Of a DNA stretch of 64,000 nt, positions 11,074 to 22,109 are shown one piece after another. The DNA is taken from positions 1 through 64,000 of the forward strand of contig JALGPY010000035.1 of NCBI GenBank assembly GCA_023055425.1, read 5' to 3'. Every line of letters begins with the position of its first letter. The first letter of the stretch is position 1. Under the pieces are notes generated by a model, which was not told the origin of the DNA, did no database searches, and was given only the letters and a program-made list of their open reading frames with translations. The stretch comes from Linanthus parryae. Its lineage: Eukaryota > Streptophyta > Magnoliopsida > Ericales > Polemoniaceae. The position numbers were made by a program, and so were the translations under genes.

Positions 11074-11264
11074 TGTTATGAAACTTGTATTTGGGCTTAG
11101 GGTGAATATCCACCATAGTGGGTAGCCCATGTTTTATGTTTTAGGGTTAGGCTTATTAGTCCACCCTAATATCTATATAAAGGGTGTAGGGTTGGAGACT
11201 ATTTTACACACATCAATAAGATCTCTCTTATTGTCTCTCCCAATTACTTCTCTCATTCTTAACA
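11074..11264 (+). repeat. 3' LTR of the young Copia element
   Basis: 191 bp, TG..CA, two mismatches to the 5' LTR, followed by the TAATA duplication. Confidence 0.95.
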
Positions 11265-11281
11265 TAATAATATTTATAATT

Positions 11282-12041
11282 GGGTAGTGATTCTCATACC
11301 AGCTAATTTGATAGTTACACCAGAATTATATTGTCATGACTTAATTACCCCCATCAACTCCCTCAATTTTGTTTAGCCCCATCAATTGTATTTAATATTA
11401 AAATTATTCCCTCTGCAATCATTACTTTATTGCGTATTTGATATTTCCAAAAATAATGTACTCCAATTCATCTCCGCAGATTTTGATATTTTTTCCTAAA
11501 CATCCTGAACCCTTTCTGTAAACCAAGAAAGAAAAGAAATAAATGTTAGTTACCTATCTCTTTAATTGTGTAGTTTTTTCCAAACTCCCGTAAAAAATGA
11601 ATGAAAAATTGCACTGAAAGACCACCACACCACCATCCAGTTTTTGTAATCTTCAACCACATTTTGTCTCCTTTCGTCTTTGTAATCCATTGCGTCCAAA
11701 TAATTTGTTGTCGAACTTGGTCTTCTACTTCTTTTACCTCTATACAATATCCATTTGTTTATGTCCTTTATTTTTGTTAAACTTCTTAAGCTTACTTTAG
11801 AGGGTCATGGTCTGTTCAGAAGAATGAGATTACAAGCGTTCATAATAGGATGGTAGCATAAAAATGGAGGGCTACTGATGTTTGAAAGGAATAGCAAAAT
11901 TTATGGAGATACAAAGATGGTAGAAATTTCAAATTTGCAATAAATAGATGATTGCAAAAGGAGTTTAATGAGGGGTAATTAAGTCATGCAAACAAAAATC
12001 TGGTGTAACCATCAGATTAGTTGTTGTAAGAATCACTACCC
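11282..12041. mobile_element. Non-autonomous MULE-like element, about 70-bp TIRs, 9-bp TSD
   Basis: Starts GGGTAGTGATTCT and ends AGAATCACTACCC. The inverted repeats match over about 70 bp with scattered differences and end in ATTACCCC / GGGGTAAT. Perfect 9-bp duplications TTTATAATT lie at 11273-11281 and 12042-12050. The 760-bp element has no transposase. Its interior (about 11400-11940) is of unknown origin and could be captured sequence. It shares only the terminal GGGTA with the MULE MITE at 2199. Confidence 0.92.
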
Positions 12042-12052
12042 TTTATAATTTA

Positions 12053-12233
12053 TTATTAAACGAGCCAACGATAGAGTTTATGAACCGAACACCCCCAGTT
12101 CAAGCTCGACTTCTTAAAATCAACAGGTTTAAATGTAGGCTCAGGTTTTGCTCATCTAGTACACGAACACGAGTTTGAGCGAGCTTTGATCGAGCCAACT
12201 CGCGAGCGGCTCAGATTGTTTGCAGCCCTAATA
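12053..12233. repeat. hAT-like GAGC/GCTC-rich repeat fragment
   Basis: Words such as CGAGCC, CAAGCTCGA and GAGCGAGC, closing with TTTGCAGCCCTA, match a common plant repeat that opens 'tagggctgcaaac'. The other terminus and a duplication were not found. From here to 12716 I see no further feature apart from the likely 3' flank of the LON-domain gene. Confidence 0.4.
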
Positions 12234-12716
12234 AGGCATGTTATCTTGCGCTGCTTGGGCACCAACTCAATCCAACCTCTAAAAAATCTATTTATGTTTC
12301 CACCAACTCCTCCGTACTAGCCACGCACCAAGTGTTATACAGGCACAAGTTAGCATTCTGAGTGTGGCATTGTGCATCAACGGTCACTTGGGTTGTTACG
12401 CATTGGCTTATCTTGAAAATTAGGTGCATTTGCAGTCACCCCCACAGCTCAAGTGTCATACAAGAATCACACCTCAGGACCCATTGAATCAAATTTCTTT
12501 ACAAAGAATGTCTCAAACCCAAAAAATATTTCTCATCAAAAAGACATGTACAATACAACATATGATCTTCGACGTACCAACAGAGTTGCAAATTTCTCCA
12601 GGCTTCTTGCTTCTGCTCTGGCTTGCATATAACTACATTATTTGTCTCTTTCCGTCATCCTTGACAAGACAAGATAGTACTACATCTTTCAGACGGCGAA
12701 TGCCCTCCACTTTCGC

Positions 12717-15230
12717 TTACTTGGAGTCCAATGACTGAATGGCAAGCTTTGCTGCAACCATGGAAATATTGCTTCTAACAAATTCTAGCGACTGATGAAC
12801 CCTTTCTACTGTATTCCTAGCACGCATCGCTTTCAACCTTTCCTTCTGCAACTTCTGCAATTCCGACGGAGAAGATCCTGACAGAGACCAATGGCGAAAT
12901 TCACCGTTAATTACTCTACTCAGTAGCAAAAGTTAACCACTGCGGCGATGCAGTGATATTTACACCTGCGTTTCTGTTGACAAGTACTTAAAAACTAGCC
13001 ATTCAGCATTAGTTACATAACCATGATTTGAACACATATTGTGCATCATTAGGACAAAATAAAAACTGGTTTTCAGTACCATGAGATACAATGCAAGAAG
13101 AGAGTTTCACGAGCCTATAGGACAATTACCGCAGCATACAAGAAGAGAGTTTCAACATAACATGCAGACACGGAAGTTGGGGAATTGTAAACCCTTGTTA
13201 TTAGAACTACGAGTAGAAATCTAATTTGAAGTACATTTACTAGCTACTACCCAAACTAAATTAGGGCAACATAAATTCTCAAGGTCAACGCAGAAAAAAT
13301 TGCAGGAACTTAAATGAAGTAGCCTTTGCTCGATCTATTCTAGTTCAACCAACTGACCATGTCCCTCATTCACACTGTCTATCATTTTCATCGCTACTTC
13401 AGTGACTTGTGTTACCGGTGTCTTGAATCTATCCCCCATCGAACACTTGAAGGCATGTTGCAACTCTAAATATCAATCATTCTATCTTATTTTTTTCTCT
13501 TTAACATATTTGACGTGCTTTTCCAGCTAAGAAGCAACATACTGACAAGCTGCTAGGGAAATTGACGACATTATAGGAATACAGGATGTCAGGATATGTA
13601 GTCTATATATTTTTGTACGTCTCATATTAGCATTTGGGTCAAGAAGAGTTACAAAACTTGACATTTACCCACCATCATCTGCAAGAAGTAAAGCAATTGA
13701 CCCATCAATATATAACTACTCCTTCCGCCCCAAAATGAGTGTCCAGCTGTTTTTTGCAACCATTTTGAGGTGATGATTTGACTAGCCAAACGATACTGAA
13801 ACTCGTTGTTTTCACATTGTCTAGAGTACTGTAATGAAAAGAATAAGTTCCGGTATGGTTTTGCTGTTCAAATCATTACCCCAAAATAGTTGCAAAAATA
13901 GCAGGACACTCATTTTGGGATGGAGGGAGTACAACACAATAGTAAACAGAACTGTAACGAAAAATACGCTGTAGTTTCTCTAATGCAGTCATATTTCCAT
14001 ACAAATGCTCGATATATGGTGTTCCATCTAGAAAAGAAAAATGAAGAAGCTCCATGTTTCTCTTCCTTGTACGCTTTACATGTGAATGCTTCAACCATCA
14101 GTCGTCACTGCTTCCAAGTACATTCTAAAGTTTGTTATGTTACCTAAAACTTTCCATTTTTAGAACCCTTCACCTAAGGCCTTTGGTAAACGTGATCAAC
14201 ACATCGACTAAAAAAATGTGAAAGTCATAAGAGTACCACTATCTGTTTTTTCTCCTTGATAATCTGATCCACCCCGGCAAACATATCGATATCTAGGTTG
14301 GTCTCCTTTCGTCTTTTCAATCCAAACTATACCTCATATAGCACATTATCTGGTTCAGATTTTAACAACCCTGTTCACGAAGGTCACCATAGACCCCTCA
14401 GGTTCTAATATATCCAACAACTGGATTAGCAAACCCAACAACAAATGCAAGGGTTGAAGTCAATTAGCAGGTAAATACAGGGGAGTTGGATTGAAACATT
14501 TCTGGTCAACCTAACTTTCAATATGGCTGTAGGAGAGAAAGCGTAATCTAGTTTTGGGGTCAGCTATGGCCTTGAAATCCGTACTTCCATCAATAACCTC
14601 ATCTTTATGCTTTAGAGTAGAAGCAATTCTAAACCAAAAGATCACAAGTAGAGAGAAGAGAGGCAAATTACCTGAAAGAGGTTGAAATGCTGCAAAAGAT
14701 AGACGCTCAGTTAAGGATGGAAGAAAATCTCCATAGATATCCAGGGAGCATTCCTTTTCAGCCCAACTTAAAGAATTTGCGATGTTAGTCTGCAATGATG
14801 CCTCCTTAGGCGCCTGCAAAAGGAAGATCAGAGACAATTGAGATGCGAAAACTAAGGAAGTTCCATAATTCTGAAAGCAGTAATCACAAGATTTAACATT
14901 CAAATTAAGATAGCAACAAAATGGTTTATCCTTGCATCCCATGCAGCATTACAACAAGCTCATTTCCTTCTATCAAACCCTTCTCTATCAGTTTCTCAAC
15001 GACAGGTAAAGAGAAGAGATAGATTGAAGGACAAAATATTGATAGACACATGGATAGATAGTGCAAAATGTATGAGGTTTCCTATATTGATGGAACCGTG
15101 GACGAGCAAAAAGGTTAATATACACATAGATGGAAAAATTCTACACGAGATTACCAAAATGGGTTGAAACATACATTAATACTCGTGAGTAGACGCAAAG
15201 ACAGTAGAAAATTAGGGAAAACATACATAT

Positions 15231-15278
<48 letters not shown>

Positions 15279-18200
15279 CAGAGAGAGAGAGAGATAGAGA
15301 GAGAGAGAACCTTCAGCTTTATCTCCAGGCTATTCAATATGTGAAGAGCTTCCTTCAGCTCTATCACCAGAGAGCTTGCTTTACTTGTGGAGTCAGAGGC
15401 CACATCCTGCTCCGGAGTGACTGTGCCTCTCAAGTACGGATCTGCCTGGAATAACGATCAAATATTGAGAAACACAAGGGTAATTTGCTCGAGTCGGCAC
15501 TTAATTTGTCTATTTCTATATATGTTTATTTTGAACAATGGTGATCCTGAAGGCATTAAAGATGAAAGAAGTTAACTGTTACTTGGATGTGAACGACGTT
15601 TTTGTTCAGTGCTTCCGATGTAATTACTGAACGAAGAGGTGGATATATACAACTAAAGAATAGTAACATAACCATCTTTATCTATCATAACTTGAAAGAT
15701 TCTGTTTCTCCTTGAAGTAAGAAAAAGCCAATAGGTGGCATCTTTCACATCTTATTCAATACTTGCCGTGCTTTGCTGCAAACTTATGCTAACTTTTGCA
15801 TTAAGCAGATTGATAGACTGAACATGGTCATACAACCGGAATCAAAAGCGTCATTTAAAAATAGATCGTAGAGAAAACTAGATGATTCACCTGCACAAAT
15901 TCGAAAATCGCGACACGACCTATCCCCCTTATGGATACCAATGCTCCAACATCTAACTGCTCAACCTGCTCTATAGGAAGACAAAATAAGGACATAACAT
16001 ACCTTCACAATTTATTAATGCAGACTAGCAACTTACCTTTTCTATGAGAACCAAACAACCATATCTAGCAGCAAATGATGCTTCTGCTGAATCAGTGATG
16101 CCAACAGGATCCAACACAAAGTGTACAAAGTGTTTCTTCTTCCCAGATAACGACTGAAACAAATCAAAATTTGATTATCTGTAACTGAGGTTTGGCTTCC
16201 ATTAGACTTCATCAGACATGGCACAAATTACTAAAAGGAGCACAAAATGGGTGAAATGCACAGGATACAAAGATATATGCACCAGTATGTGACCTCTAAG
16301 TACACACGTACAATTTAAGGGTGACAATTGTATACTACCTAGTATGATGTATTTCTCAGTAGAGGAAAGATAACTTCTAGATTTGAGCCCTTCATGTGCA
16401 AAAATATTTTTTTCCTTCTTCTTGAGAGCTCTTGGTTTATTGAAATCAGCTCCTCTGTGATACATAAAGCACAGGAGAAGACGAAAAAGGGATTGATTAA
16501 AGAATATTAATTGTTTCATGATAAGTTTTCACTGACTCTATTGGAGCTTTATCTGCATTCCATTTGGGCACAATCTCGATAGATAATAAGCATCACAATG
16601 TCTCTGGGGTTTTCTCGTTTAGAACAATAGATAGAATATAAGTAGAGGGGCTTTAATTACACAGCATGTCACTAGAATTTCGATCTCAATAGAATCTTAT
16701 AACCTCTTAGGTGCATCATACAGTTATCCATATAGTCAAAGTACACTCATTCGATCTCCCAAGTGAAGAAGAATAGCTTATTGTTTATCATCGTTTTTTG
16801 ATACCTATCCTCCAGTTTGGTGTTCACCCACAATACAGATTAGAACTTCTTTTTTTTTTTTTTTTTTTGAGAAGAAAAACAGATTGCATAGTTAGGAAAA
16901 GCGTAAACTAGAATCTGAACCCTTAAGTGACTAGCTCCCACCAGTATGCACCCAGTACTATAGCTGTCCCCTCTCCAATACACACAAAATTTCCCGTTTC
17001 AGCCATATATGAATTTAGAGTGAATTTATTGTGCTTATATTGAATAAAAGGAGTTTGAAGATTCAATCTTAACAGTACTGTCCTTGAAGTGAATCTGAGT
17101 CTCTCAGAATAGGCTCTTTTACCACTTTGTTTTGCATGCTGAATCACAATGCAGATTATGTAAAGTTAACCATTCACTGTTAGATTCTTTTAAAACATCA
17201 TGGGTTTTGATCATATTGAGGAAATGGGATGAGGCATTTTCCTGTTGCAGTTTGGTGTCATGTGCCTTTAGTTTCTCAGTTTAACAGAGCCATTAGACTG
17301 TGCACAAGATGACGGATGAAATTTGTATGAATGCCAAGGAGTCTCCCTTTTTCTTTTCATCTTTTATGCTTTAGTTGTTTAATCCAAACCTAGGTTCATG
17401 ATTGTACATAGAAAATCATACCTACTTCAGTACTTCTAGTAATATCATGTGAACCGTCATGGTTAGTTGCTTACGTAGTCCACCCAACACTAAAGAACAC
17501 AATAATTTAGATTTAATAGTTACATGTGAACATTAAACTCATTGTGAACTAATATGCATGTATTTTGTGTGGCACCACGAGCCATTTGTACTAAGCCTAG
17601 TTTCATGAAGGAATCTGATCAAACAAAGTAGCATACAACTATACATTACCTCGTCCAACAATGCAAGATATCTTGCTTCGAACAGATGAAGAGTCTTACT
17701 CTCAGTTGGCACAAGCACCTGCAGTTCAAATTCAAACGATGAAATGATCAGATAAATGAATGTATACCTACCTAATCTCCTGAATCCCAAACATGAATGG
17801 TTTAGTCAACAAGTAATCCAAAATCAGAAACATAGAGAAGGTCCTTTAGGCCTCTAGTAGTTCATTGGATATTTCAACCCAGTAAACACAAATACTGGCA
17901 TACTAACACACAGAATTTGTTGGAAAAACAGCTCAAGGTACTTTATGCACATCCTATAACACCTATTTAGTGGTAGAACTAAATCCCACACAAACGACAG
18001 AAAATATAGATGCATGAATTTAAAGCTAGGCATGCCATAAAAAAGATAAAAAAAAAGGCGTCCGAGAAAGGGTTTTAATATAAAATGCGATAAAAAATGG
18101 AGAGACCGTATTGTTTCACCCTACTTCACCATGGTTTACTCTCTCTACAAGACTATCCAGCACGATTTCAGTGGAATCACAACTCAGCATGTTACTCAAA

Positions 18201-19805
18201 TACCAAAACAACTTCTCCCCATTCCATCTACTCAAGGAACATGCTTCATTTTCCACTTCTTCTAGAGTGGCTGCACCATCAGTTGTAAATGCCGGGAAGA
18301 TCGAAAGCATACTTCCATAGCAACACCCTGGCATACAGAAAAGCTTAGCATTGTTTCCTCACTCATGGGCTGAGCCACCCAAGGGCAAGGAGTCACACCC
18401 CCCCCCCCCCCCCCCCCAGTTTTCACAATCTCCTCGGATAACCCGGAATTTAAATAGTTTGATAGTGGTTTCCTTTGATTAACAACACGAATGCCCCGGC
18501 TGATTCCGAACTTCTGAATTAGTGTCCCTCAAATTGAAATTACATTGAATTCTGACCCATCTGTTACTAAATTCCTGGCTCCACCACTGTCCACACTTAC
18601 TAGCATCAACAACACAAGTACACATTGAGTAGATACAAAAACATGGTTGATATGTGGCTTGCATACTGCATTTACGCAAAAGAAAATATAAAATAATACA
18701 ACATATAAACAAAATGAAAAATCATAAGAATACTTGCATATAAACAAAATGAAAAATCATATGCAATCCTCAAGATTTCTTCTCACAGATCGTATAACTG
18801 TATCTGTGTCATCTCGGTTCGAGTGGGATAATAGCCAACCCCCCGTGTATAGTGTTAGGTTGATACTTATAACAATCGCATTGTTGGAAAATTAATATAT
18901 ATATATGAATACATATATATATATATGAATATATATATATATATATTCATTTTGATTCAGTAAGTGACCATGAAGCTTCTGTATTAGACTTGCACATTCA
19001 CATTCTTGGAAGTGTTCATACTAATAGAAGTCCTACTTCCACTACCACACAACAAATTGTAGTAGTAACAACATACCATGAATATTAATTCCGATGGGTT
19101 CATAACTGTTAGTTTGTCTTGAATTAAAGGTGGGTAAAGAAAGGTCAAAGGAGGCTAACAAGTTTGGAAATAGATGAGGCGGTGGCGTGGTGGGCAATTC
19201 CACAGCCCATTACTCACTGCCTATTTAAAGGGTTTGTCTTCTTTGTTTGTAATGCATAACACACACAGTGGGTACACACGGGGTTGGGAGCATTAGATAG
19301 GCAATTGTTTAGTGCTATTTTTCTTAGTGTACGTGTGTGTTATCGGGGTTGTACCGGGGGAGCTTCTCTCGATAAAATCGGGGTTTTGGGTCGTGGAGGT
19401 AGCTAGCTAATCCCTAGTGAACCACGTTACATCTTGTGTTCTTTGTTCATCAAATTCATCGTTCTCAAAGCTAGGTCCAGATCATAACAATAACAAAATC
19501 AAATTTTGATAATATCAACAACTATTGCCACAAAACTCACCTACCTGCTCCATGGGAAAAGGAAGAAAGGGGAATTCCTCTCGTTCCACCGAGGAAGAAG
19601 GAGGAGAAGATGATGCACCGAGTACGAGACGTTGCCATCGTCTTCTCCGGCGGTGGGGGCTCAGCGATGTGGAGAGACCACGAGAAGGGAGTCGGACGAA
19701 ATTGAGAAATGGGTTTCGTTTTCCGGCGAGTAATGCGGTGGCAGTCGTAGTATCGGAAGCTGGACTGACATGGATGTTCAGAGCGGTGCTCAGTGTACAG
19801 TTCAT
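12717..19805 (-). CDS. LON substrate-binding-domain protein, predicted plastid-targeted (7 exons, intact)
   Basis: Minus-strand exons: 19805-19545, 17718-17650, 16153-16037, 15965-15891, 15445-15311, 14813-14672 and 12877-12717. All junctions are GT-AG and phase-consistent, with a total of 319 codons. Start is the first ATG in frame. Exon 1 encodes a Ser/Ala/Arg-rich transit-like region with a run of five Arg, then FPFLPFPMEQ. Exons 2-4 form the LON N-terminal (PUA-like) domain: VLVPTESKTLHLFEARY, HFVHFVLDP, FAARYGCLVLI and DVGALVSIRGIGR. Exons 5-7 are helical and end in LAIQSLDSK. There is no AAA+ ATPase or Ser-Lys protease domain, so this is not a LON protease but a stand-alone substrate-binding homologue. 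Such proteins may act as adaptors or regulators, but the role is unknown. Introns 1, 2 and 6 are 1.5-1.8 kb and hold several small transposons. The exon 4 acceptor is inferred from homology and phase. Confidence 0.9.
13719..13929. mobile_element. Stowaway MITE in the last intron of the LON-domain gene
   Basis: Begins CTCCTTCCGCCCCAAAATG and ends CATTTTGGGATGGAGGGAG, inverted repeats typical of Stowaway (Tc1/mariner) MITEs, with TA duplications at 13717-13718 and 13930-13931. It is 211 bp, with no ORF of its own. Confidence 0.93.
15231..15308. repeat. (GA)n microsatellite beside a splice donor
   Basis: About 78 bp of nearly pure GA with a few interruptions. On the gene strand it is a (CT)n tract starting 2 bp after the exon 5 donor GT at 15310-15309, so length changes would alter the start of intron 5. 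Confidence 0.95.
16852..16869. repeat. Poly(T) tract in intron 2 of the LON-domain gene
   Basis: Run of 18-19 T. The rest of intron 2 (16154-17649) shows no element with defined ends. Confidence 0.6.
18364..18589. mobile_element. hAT MITE in intron 1 of the LON-domain gene
   Basis: Ends CATGGGCTGAGCC and, reverse-complemented from the other side, CAGTGGTGGAGCC, which are related hAT-type termini. Flanking 8-mers TCCTCACT (18356-18363) and TCCACACT (18590-18597) match at 7 of 8. It contains a C-run of about 20 at 18398-18418. Confidence 0.7.
18893..18950. repeat. (AT)n microsatellite in intron 1
   Basis: Alternating AT blocks interrupted by GAAT, partly self-complementary. Confidence 0.9.
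19107..19489. mobile_element. Solo LTR, 56 bp downstream of exon 1 of the LON-domain gene
   Basis: 383 bp beginning TGTTAGTTTG and ending ATCATAACA (TGTTA..TAACA inverted ends), flanked by perfect 5-bp duplications ATAAC at 19102-19106 and 19490-19494. A TATA-like CTATTTAAAGG is at about 19231. No internal region is present, so this is a solo LTR left by LTR-LTR recombination, or a TRIM-like element. The family is unknown. Confidence 0.85.
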
Positions 19806-19932
19806 GTCCGGTCCGGTGGGTGAAATTGCAGGTTCGACGACGGACTGAATTGGACGGTTGAAGAATAACAGGCTAATCCATTTGGCCAATTTTAGGTAGT
19901 TGTCAAAGCGATCCCTTAAGTTTCGTTAACAT

Positions 19933-20064
19933 CGCAAATGAGTTCTAACTCAGTGGTAGAGCGTTTGAACTTTAAAGCCCCTGCTTGAGGTCGGGAGTTC
20001 AAACTCAAGAAAAATATATTACTCTTAATAAAAAAAAGGTTCCGTAGTCTAAAAAAGAATGTTC
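19933..20064 (+). mobile_element. tRNA-derived SINE upstream of the LON-domain gene
   Basis: 132-bp element with Pol III box A-like TAACTCAGTGGTAGAGCG (19946-19963) and box B-like GGTCGGGAGTTCAAACTC (19989-20006), followed by an A-rich tail. Flanked by direct repeats CGTTAACAT at 19924-19932 and 20065-20073. Box B departs from the GGTTCGAATCC consensus of real tRNAs and no cloverleaf was evident. It sits 128 bp upstream of the gene's ATG, probably within its promoter or 5' UTR. Confidence 0.72.
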
Positions 20065-20073
20065 CGTTAACAT

Positions 20074-20763
20074 GAGACGATGTCCCCAGCAGATAGGAGA
20101 AAACGGTTGAGATAGATACCGATGATTCTTTTGAAATGGCGGTGTTCGGATACATCAATTTACAAAACCTTAACCTAACAAAACCTTTTTATGATTTATC
20201 TTAACTCCAGTTCTCGAAGACGTATGTCTGGTTGACTGCATGGGTCATTGCCTAGGTTTTAGGGCTTTGGTACCCTAAAACTTCTTTGCTTTACTACTAC
20301 TTCTCTCGTTTTCTTTCTTTCTTCCTCATCTATATATTGTGCCATTTCATTTCTTTCTTCCTCTTTATACTTTTAGTAACCAATTCATAATGAATTTACA
20401 AAAAAACTCGTCCCCTACCCACTCTATAACCCCAACCCACCCACCTTACCCCAGAGAAACAGAGGTAGTATACCACAAAACTCTACAACACCAAGGAAAG
20501 ATTACCGAAAAATTGCATCGTTTTGCTAATCAAATCAGCCCGAGATTTTACGAGCATGAGTTCAACATATCTCAGCCGGATACGGCTTGAGCTCGAAATT
20601 TGAGATGGAACTACATAAAGGTCTTGCCTAGGTTATATAATGTCGACTCAAATTCAGCCTGGCCCAAATTCTCTGTTACATCTTTTTATTTATACATAAA
20701 TATACACATATATCTATATATTCATACTTTTTTTATGAAGCCTATATATTCATACTTATCTAT
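20074..20763. other. Intergenic stretch without recognised features
   Basis: Likely promoter side of the minus-strand LON-domain gene. A CT/TTC-rich patch (about 20293-20360) and AT-rich runs were seen, but no gene or element with ends. Confidence 0.4.
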
Positions 20764-22060
20764 TGTAAGATCAGGTTGTGCAAGGCTTGAAATAGTTCAT
20801 CTATTTCAAGGCCTTGAATCAGCTTTCAAAGCCTTGAATCAGTCTCAGATTTAGCTATTTTCAAGGCCTTGAAACTGGATTCAAAGCCTTGAAACTGCTT
20901 AACCTATATGAACATTCTCAGGGGCAGTTTTCTGCAAACTCTCTGAGTTGATTCCATTTCTATCTTTTATATGTTTGATTCACTATTATTAGATGACGAA
21001 CGACAAATTATTCTAACATGTTTTAATCATAGAATATCATTTGTTTGACTTTGATATTGCATGAAATTTTGTTTCTAATATTTGCAGGATTGTTTCCTAA
21101 ACTGAATTTGTGCAGTTTGGAAATAGTTGGACATTTTGATTCTGTGATCAATCAGAGACTTATGACAACTTCTCAGATTGCTTATGGACAAGATCACAAC
21201 AATATCTCTGAAGATTGTGATCAACTATCCGTTGGAGAAAGCTGTTAAAGAGAGTCAAAGTTGTTGCCTACAAAATAGGAAGTTGTTACTGAAAATCTGG
21301 GAAGATTTGCAGAGATTCAAACAGTTTAAATAGAGCTCATTTTGAAGCAACAAAATACGAGACTCAACGGGCAAAAGCAAGAGACAAGTTTCTGGATTGA
21401 CAAAGCACCAAAGAAGAAAATCAAACTCTCAATCCATTCCACAGAAGTTCACTGCATTCTTCACTACAGTTTTCCATTCTAAGTGTACTTCTGTATTGAA
21501 CTGTATTGGTAGATCATTTCTGTATTATCTCTACACCTATTATCAAGGATTGTTCAAGGTGAACAATATAGAAATCTTAGTTAATCAGTTATCTAGAGCA
21601 GGTACTAGACATGTTAGGGAAAACCACAAGCTGTAACAGAGTAATGGAACTCTCTGGGATTGAGTTATAGGGCTTGGATTTTGATTAATAAGAATTGAGT
21701 TGAAAATCCTGCAGGGATCTAATCCCTGAGGTAGAGACGTAGGTCCAAGTGGACTGAACTCTATAAATCTCTTGTCACTTGCATTTACAGTTCATTTCTT
21801 TTCACAGCTTTTGCAGCATACAAAATTGTCTATTTTTCAAGGGTTTGAACTTATTTTCAAGGCCTTGAAAAAGGCATACTTGCTTTATACATTTTGCATC
21901 TTCTCCAAGGGCTTGAACTAGTTTTCAAGGCCTTGAACTTCATTGTTTGCACAAGTTTTTATCTCCCTAGAAAGTTTTGCAAAAAGTTGGCATACTCTAT
22001 TCAACCACCCCCCTTCTAGAGTATCTTAGTTGCATTAACATCTACATACTCACACTTTCA
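20764..22060 (+). repeat. 5' LTR of the Sirevirus
   Basis: TGTAAG..CTTTCA. Carries palindromes TTTCAAGGCCTTGAA(A) at 20804-20818, 20859-20874, 21855-21870 and 21922-21937 with weaker partners beside them. ORFs within it are not genes. Confidence 0.95.
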
Positions 22061-22062
22061 AT

Positions 22063-22074
22063 TGGTATCAGAGC
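22063..22074 (+). promoter_or_regulatory. Primer binding site (initiator tRNA-Met)
   Basis: TGGTATCAGAGC two bases after the 5' LTR, complementary to the 3' end of plant initiator tRNA-Met. Confidence 0.93.
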
Positions 22075-22109
22075 TTGTATCACTGTATAGATTTAACCAT
22101 CTGGTGATC

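Larger units (their letters stand above)
5012..11264 (+). mobile_element. Young Ty1/Copia LTR retrotransposon, defective
   Basis: Complete insertion: 191-bp LTRs (5012-5202 and 11074-11264), both TG..CA, differing at only two positions, flanked by the 5-bp duplication TAATA (5007-5011, 11265-11269). Order of parts is LTR, leader with hairpin array, gag C-terminal part, protease, integrase, reverse transcriptase, RNase H, polypurine tract, LTR, which is the Copia order. The near-identical LTRs show recent insertion, yet the gag core is missing, the protease/integrase junction is frameshifted and integrase has one in-frame stop. It was therefore probably mobilised by proteins of a relative, or decayed very quickly. 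Confidence 0.95.

Noticed and set aside
18898..18950. A cruciform regulatory site
   Set aside because: Simple AT microsatellite. Self-complementarity follows from composition.
12717..19805. A LON protease
   Set aside because: Only the N-terminal LON substrate-binding domain is encoded. There is no Walker A/B ATPase or Ser-Lys protease domain, and the exon chain is complete without them.
19933..20064. A tRNA gene
   Set aside because: Box A and B are present, but no acceptor stem or complete cloverleaf was evident, and direct repeats plus an A-rich tail indicate a SINE.
21045..21248. 67-codon ORF repeated at 29868-30071
   Set aside because: It is the same LTR segment in both Sirevirus LTRs, without features of a protein gene.
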